The notes under the pieces are model-generated. The model ran no database searches. It was not told the DNA's origin and was given only the letters and a program-made list of their open reading frames with translations. From positions 1 through 9,190 of the forward strand of contig RKSA01000205.1 of the NCBI GenBank assembly GCA_007571115.1: a DNA stretch of 9,190 nucleotides. Direction: 5' to 3'. Origin of the DNA: Gammaproteobacteria bacterium. Its GTDB lineage: Bacteria; Pseudomonadota; Gammaproteobacteria; Pseudomonadales; Pseudohongiellaceae. This document shows positions 6,751 through 9,190 of the stretch, piece by piece; positions within the stretch are counted from its first letter, which is position 1, and each line of letters starts with the position of its first letter. A program made the translations under genes and the position numbers.

Positions 6751-6779
6751 GAAATATCGAGTATACTATTGATTTTTAT
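6751..6779. promoter_or_regulatory. AT-rich island with imperfect palindrome around GTATAC
   Basis: In otherwise GC-rich DNA, 6751-6779 is strongly AT-rich. GAAAT at the left and ATTTT at the right flank a GTATAC centre (6761-6766), loosely palindromic. TATACT, similar to a -10 hexamer, can be read on both strands, but neither has a matching -35. It could be a distal regulator site (for example Fur/Zur family) or a secondary promoter. The match to the Zur consensus is poor. Confidence 0.3.
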
Positions 6780-6800
6780 GGCGTTCTGCCCTCAGAAAGC

Positions 6801-6833
6801 TGCGCCTCCTGCCGGCTTCGCCGGCCGGGGTTC
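6801..6833. repeat. Intergenic hairpin repeat, copy A (after rhlB)
   Basis: These 33 bases match 9001-9033 at 28 positions in the same orientation. The core GCCGGC-TTC-GCCGGC (6811-6825) forms a perfect 6-bp hairpin. It begins 12 bp beyond the rhlB stop and could serve as its 3'-end hairpin or terminator, though no T-run follows on the minus strand. The partner copy keeps the stem through a paired change, so the hairpin itself seems to be what is conserved. Confidence 0.7.
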
Positions 6834-6844
6834 ACTCTGCAAGG

Positions 6845-8092
6845 CTAGCGGCGGCGGCTGCGGCGGCGGGGTGGAGGTTTGTCCTTGAGGCGCGATTGGC
6901 GCTGGAAAGGTGGTGCTGGGGTTAGCAGGGTCTCTTCGGGGTGCAGGCATTCGAGCTTGGCGCCGAGCTTTTGCTCGATCGGCGGCAGCAGGAAGGAGTC
7001 GTCCTCGCAGGCGAAGCTGATCGAGGCGCCGATGCGACCGGCTCGACCGGTGCGGCCGATGCGGTGCACGTAGTCGTCGGGCTCCTCGGGGAGGGTGTAG
7101 TTGATGACGTGGGTCACGTCCTCGATATGCAGGCCGCGGCCTGCGACGTCGGTCGCCACGAGAACCGGGATGGCGCCCGACTTGAAGTCCTGCAAGGTGC
7201 GGGTCCGCTTGTTCTGGGGAATCTCGCCGGACAGGACTCCGCAATTGACGCCATTGCGGAACAGGTCGTCGGCGAGCCGGCGAACCTGGTCGCGGCGATT
7301 GCTGAACACGAGCGCCTTCTTCTCGCCGGGTTCAGTCAAGAGGTTGTAGAGCAGATGGTACTTTTCCGCTGCGGTGACGAGATAAACCTTCTGCTCGACG
7401 GCTTCGGCGGCGACCTGCTCGGGGTCGACCTCGACCATCACCGGATCGAGGGCCCAGCGGCTCGCAAGCTCGACGACTTCCGGCGCAAAGGTCGCGCTGT
7501 AGAGCAAGGTCTGGCGGCAGTCCTTGCGTGGCGTTCGCGCGACGATCTGGCGAACTTGGGGGATGAAGCCCATGTCGAGCATCCGGTCGGCTTCGTCGAG
7601 CACGAGCAGCTCGACGAGGCCAAGGTGCAGGTTGTCGCCGCGAACGAAGTCGAGCAGGCGGCCCGGCGTGGCGACGACGATATCGACCGCCTGGGCGTCG
7701 AGGGCGCGGTGCTGCCTCTGGTAGTCCTCGCCGCCAACGAGAGTGACGACGTGCAAATCGCAGAAGCGCGTCAGCTCGCGGGCATCGGCGGCGATCTGGC
7801 TCGCGAGTTCCCGGGTCGGCGCGATGACGAGGGCGCGGGGTTCGGCGAGAAAGCGCTCCTCGTCGGGAGCGTTGCCGAGAAGATCGTTGATGATGGTGAT
7901 GAGGAAGGCTGCGGTCTTGCCTGTTCCCGTCTGGGCCTTGCCGGTGACGTCGAGGCCTCGCAAGGTGTGCCGCAGGCTTGCCGCCTGGATCGGCGTGCAG
8001 TGGGTGAAGCCGAGGGCATCGATGGCCTCGCGAAGGGGCTGGCGCAATTCGAATGCGTCGAAAGTGGTGCGGGTTTCGCTAGCAGCTTGCAT
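6845..8092 (-). CDS. rhlB: DEAD-box ATP-dependent RNA helicase RhlB
   Basis: A cytoplasmic RNA helicase of 415 residues; RhlB unwinds structured RNA and in many gammaproteobacteria works with RNase E in mRNA decay. All DEAD-box motifs are present in order: Q motif (F11 to Q36, CTPIQ), I AQTGTGKT (53-60), Ia PTRELA (92-97), GG (120-121), Ib TPGR (142-145), II DEAD (166-169), III SAT (199-201), IV LVFSN (261-265), V ATDVAGRGLH (313-322), VI HRIGRTGRAG (343-352). The stretch after motif VI (SISFACEDDSFLLPPIE) and the overall length fit the RhlB subgroup, especially the Pseudomonas form, rather than RhlE, SrmB or DeaD. The tail (about 400-415) is very basic (PPPRRRSRRR) and probably binds RNA; it is encoded by CGG-like triplet-rich DNA. 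The ATG at 8092 lies 14 bp inside the upstream gene, suggesting translational coupling. RhlE is the main alternative assignment. Confidence 0.9.
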   Translation of the reverse strand: MQAASETRTTFDAFELRQPLREAIDALGFTHCTPIQAASLRHTLRGLDVTGKAQTGTGKTAAFLITIINDLLGNAPDEERFLAEPRALVIAPTRELASQIAADARELTRFCDLHVVTLVGGEDYQRQHRALDAQAVDIVVATPGRLLDFVRGDNLHLGLVELLVLDEADRMLDMGFIPQVRQIVARTPRKDCRQTLLYSATFAPEVVELASRWALDPVMVEVDPEQVAAEAVEQKVYLVTAAEKYHLLYNLLTEPGEKKALVFSNRRDQVRRLADDLFRNGVNCGVLSGEIPQNKRTRTLQDFKSGAIPVLVATDVAGRGLHIEDVTHVINYTLPEEPDDYVHRIGRTGRAGRIGASISFACEDDSFLLPPIEQKLGAKLECLHPEETLLTPAPPFQRQSRLKDKPPPRRRSRRR

Positions 8093-8882
8093 GATGTCGC
8101 TGGTCTCGATGCGCTATTGTTTCGGGGATCGGCACGGCCCGGTCCGCGCAGGCCGGGCAGGACGCGTCTTTCGGCAATTTCAGCTCGCGCCAGCGCATCG
8201 TCGCGGCGTCGAGCAGCAGCAGCCGGCCGACGAGTGATTCGCCGATGCCAGCGATCATCTTGATCGCTTCCATCGCCTGCATCGCGCCGATGATGCCAAC
8301 GAGGGGCGCCATGACGCCATTGTTCGCGCAGCTCTCGTCAAGCTCGCCGCCGCGCGGGTACAGGCATTGGTAGCAAGGGCTTGCGGCGTCGCACGGGTCG
8401 AAGGCAGCGATCTGCCCTTGCATGCGGATCGCGGCGGCGGAAATCAGCGGCTTGCCGTGAGCGAGGCACGATTCGTTGATGGCGAAGCGCGAGTCGAAAT
8501 TGTCGCAGGCATCGAGCACGAGATCGGCCTGGCTCACCGCCTCGTCGAGCCGGACGCCTTGCAGGCGCTCGCGCAGGGCGACGATTTCCACGTCGGGATT
8601 CAGGCCGTGCAAGCGCCCCCGGGCCGATTCGACCTTGGCTACGCCAAGCGATCGCTCGGCGTGGGCGATCTGCCGTTGCAGATTGCTCAGCTCGACGACA
8701 TCATCGTCAGCGATCAGCAGCCGGCCAGAACCAGCCGCAGCAAGATACATCGCCGCAGGGCAGCCGAGCCCGCCCATGCCGACGATCAGGACGCTCGCAT
8801 CAACGAGCCGCTGCTGCCCGGCAATGTCCATCTCGGGCAACATGATCTGACGACTGAATCGCAACAACTGCTGTTCGTTCAT
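8079..8882 (-). CDS. moeB: MoeB/ThiF/HesA-family adenylyltransferase (E1-like)
   Basis: A cytoplasmic E1-like enzyme of 267 residues that would use ATP to adenylate the C-terminal glycine of a small ubiquitin-like sulfur carrier: MoaD for molybdopterin, or ThiS for thiamine. The nucleotide fold has GMGGLG (35-40) and the acidic end DDDVVELSNLQRQ (59-71), with R70 and Q71 of the family's N-x2-RQ. D127 (CDN) is a conserved metal/ATP residue. Two CxxC pairs (C170/C173 and C242/C245) form the structural zinc site. C185 (ESCANNGVMAP) aligns with the ThiF catalytic Cys and the MoeB C187 position. MoeB and ThiF are hard to separate by sequence; GVMAPLVG and MQAMEAIKMIAG look more like MoeB. No moa, mog or thi gene is in the window to decide. 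A consensus -10 lies 52 nt upstream. The gene overlaps rhlB by 14 bp. Confidence 0.88.
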   Translation of the reverse strand: MNEQQLLRFSRQIMLPEMDIAGQQRLVDASVLIVGMGGLGCPAAMYLAAAGSGRLLIADDDVVELSNLQRQIAHAERSLGVAKVESARGRLHGLNPDVEIVALRERLQGVRLDEAVSQADLVLDACDNFDSRFAINESCLAHGKPLISAAAIRMQGQIAAFDPCDAASPCYQCLYPRGGELDESCANNGVMAPLVGIIGAMQAMEAIKMIAGIGESLVGRLLLLDAATMRWRELKLPKDASCPACADRAVPIPETIAHRDQRHHASC

Positions 8883-8901
8883 CGAACTTCCATCGAACTT
8901 C
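8880..8901 (-). repeat. 11-bp tandem duplication at the moeB-like start codon
   Basis: CATCGAACTTC (+ strand) occurs twice head to tail, at 8880-8890 and 8891-8901. Each unit contains an ATG on the minus strand. The upstream ATG (8893) opens a frame of four codons (Met-Glu-Val-Arg) whose TGA overlaps the true start in an ATGA arrangement. GGAAG (8887-8891) inside the duplication, 4 nt from the true ATG, is the only visible ribosome binding site for it. Confidence 0.75.
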
Positions 8902-8934
8902 GACTATCTCCACAGTCCCTTGGCGAAACGGGCG

Positions 8935-8940
8935 ATTATA
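8935..8940 (-). promoter_or_regulatory. Consensus -10 element for moeB-like/rhlB
   Basis: TATAAT on the minus strand is a perfect -10 hexamer, 52 nt before the ATG at 8882, predicting a leader of about 45 nt. The position 17 nt further upstream (8958-8963) reads GGCCTC, a poor -35. It coincides with the left edge of the suspected inserted element, so the original -35 may have been displaced. Confidence 0.55.
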
Positions 8941-8951
8941 CTGGATTCGCC

Positions 8952-8960
8952 TCACTAGAG
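8952..8960. repeat. Left 9-bp direct repeat TCACTAGAG
   Basis: An exact copy is at 9119-9127 in the same orientation. The pair flanks the hairpin-rich segment and is the size of a typical target-site duplication. This copy also lies in a 5-bp-stem hairpin, GCCTC-ACTA-GAGGC (8949-8962). Confidence 0.6.
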
Positions 8961-9118
8961 GCCTTGCCAAGGATGGCAAGTCGTTCGGCCCTCGGGCAAC
9001 TGCGCTTCCTGTCGGCTTTGCCGACCGGGCTTCGCCCCACCGGTACGCCTGCGGGCTGGCGCCCCTGCCTTGCCGAGTCCTCCTCAAGGGAGGAGTGATG
9101 TTGGGGCTTCGTTCGGAG
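8961..9118. mobile_element. Candidate small non-autonomous element or REP-like repeat
   Basis: A non-coding 158-bp segment bounded by 9-bp direct repeats. It holds a series of hairpins: CTTGCC/GGCAAG (8963-8980), GTCGGC/GCCGAC (9011-9025), GGGC/GCCC (9027-9037), and CTCCTC/GAGGAG with an AAGG loop (9080-9095). Its middle (9001-9033) is shared with the region after rhlB. There are no clear terminal inverted repeats, so classical MITE status is unproven; a REP/BIME-like repeat is the alternative. No protein-coding potential is seen. Confidence 0.4.
9001..9033. repeat. Intergenic hairpin repeat, copy B (upstream of moeB-like gene)
   Basis: It matches copy A (6801-6833) at 28 of 33 positions. 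Two of the five differences are paired: the stem C-G of copy A (6812/6824) is T-A here (9012/9024), so GTCGGC-TTT-GCCGAC (9011-9025) is again a perfect 6-bp stem. One of the other differences is in the loop. Confidence 0.7.
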
Positions 9119-9127
9119 TCACTAGAG
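9119..9127. repeat. Right 9-bp direct repeat TCACTAGAG
   Basis: An exact copy of 8952-8960. Beyond it, 9128-9190 contains only a 10-bp palindrome (TTCCATGGAA, 9137-9146) and a T-rich stretch; I see no gene there. Confidence 0.6.
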
Positions 9128-9190
9128 AATAGGTAGTTCCATGGAAGGGAAAGGTGATTTTTGCCATTTTTCACGTCAGTGACTCGAACA

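Larger units (their letters stand above)
6546..6844. other. Control region between rhlB and the zinc cluster
   Basis: This 299-bp stretch has no convincing gene. From right to left it holds the hairpin repeat copy (6801-6833) after the rhlB stop, an AT-rich island with an imperfect palindrome centred on GTATAC (6751-6779), the sigma70-like promoter (6643-6671), the inverted repeat (6631-6642) and the leader of the small His/Cys gene. An open frame continues upstream of 6545 to 6746, but its predicted extra residues show no recognisable motif. Confidence 0.6.

Noticed and set aside
6751..6773. Canonical Zur box
   Set aside because: Outer bases fit loosely, but the inner half-sites do not match the known gammaproteobacterial consensus; kept only as an undefined AT-rich site.
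6941..8263. Open frame of 440 codons on the + strand antisense to rhlB and the moeB-like gene
   Set aside because: It is a shadow of two clear genes; the translated sequence is compositionally a mirror of them and holds no domain.
9088..9136. GGGAGGAG followed by ATG at 9098, like a gene start
   Set aside because: The frame stops after 12 codons, and the purine run is one arm of a hairpin.
8800..9174. 124-codon minus-strand frame across the repeat segment
   Set aside because: It reads through hairpins and the moeB-like promoter and overlaps the moeB-like gene in another frame; no domain is seen.

Overview
The window looks like a GC-rich gammaproteobacterial chromosome. The RNA helicase has the layout of Pseudomonas-type RhlB, and the other genes (KatG, a ZnuD-like receptor, a YrdA/PaaY-like protein, MoeB/ThiF) fit that group. 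This placement is an inference from protein resemblance; the genus cannot be read from the sequence. All six genes are intact, with no frameshift or truncation. Only katG is on the + strand.

Layout: an 18-bp perfect palindrome (1-18) precedes katG (59-2254, +), a bifunctional catalase-peroxidase with all its key residues. A strong hairpin (2274-2301) separates it from a convergent minus-strand block. Read in the direction of transcription (right to left), that block is: moeB/thiF-like E1 enzyme (8882-8079), overlapping by 14 bp the DEAD-box helicase rhlB (8092-6845); a 300-bp control region; a small secreted or membrane-anchored His/Cys protein (6545-6228); a ZnuD-like TonB-dependent receptor with two His/acid-rich segments (6111-3898); a perfect 12-bp-stem terminator (3848-3875); a ZIP-family metal permease (3827-2958); and a gamma-carbonic-anhydrase-like hexapeptide protein (2865-2335).

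The centre (about 2960-6670) reads as one zinc acquisition module. ZnuD would bring Zn2+ across the outer membrane, the small His/Cys protein would bind it in or near the periplasm, and the ZIP permease would move it across the inner membrane in place of an ABC transporter. The gamma-CA-like protein next door is a plausible zinc-dependent client. A well-formed sigma70-like promoter (6643-6671) with an inverted repeat at its predicted start point lies upstream of the module. The terminator between znuD and the ZIP gene suggests the receptor is made in excess over the permease.

The most unusual non-coding features are at the right edge. A roughly 158-bp hairpin-rich segment (8961-9118) is flanked by 9-bp direct repeats and resembles a small non-autonomous mobile element. 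It abuts the promoter of the moeB-like gene. Part of it recurs at 6801-6833, downstream of rhlB, with a compensatory base-pair change in the stem. The moeB-like start codon lies in an 11-bp tandem duplication. I see no tRNA, rRNA, CRISPR array, transposase or phage gene.
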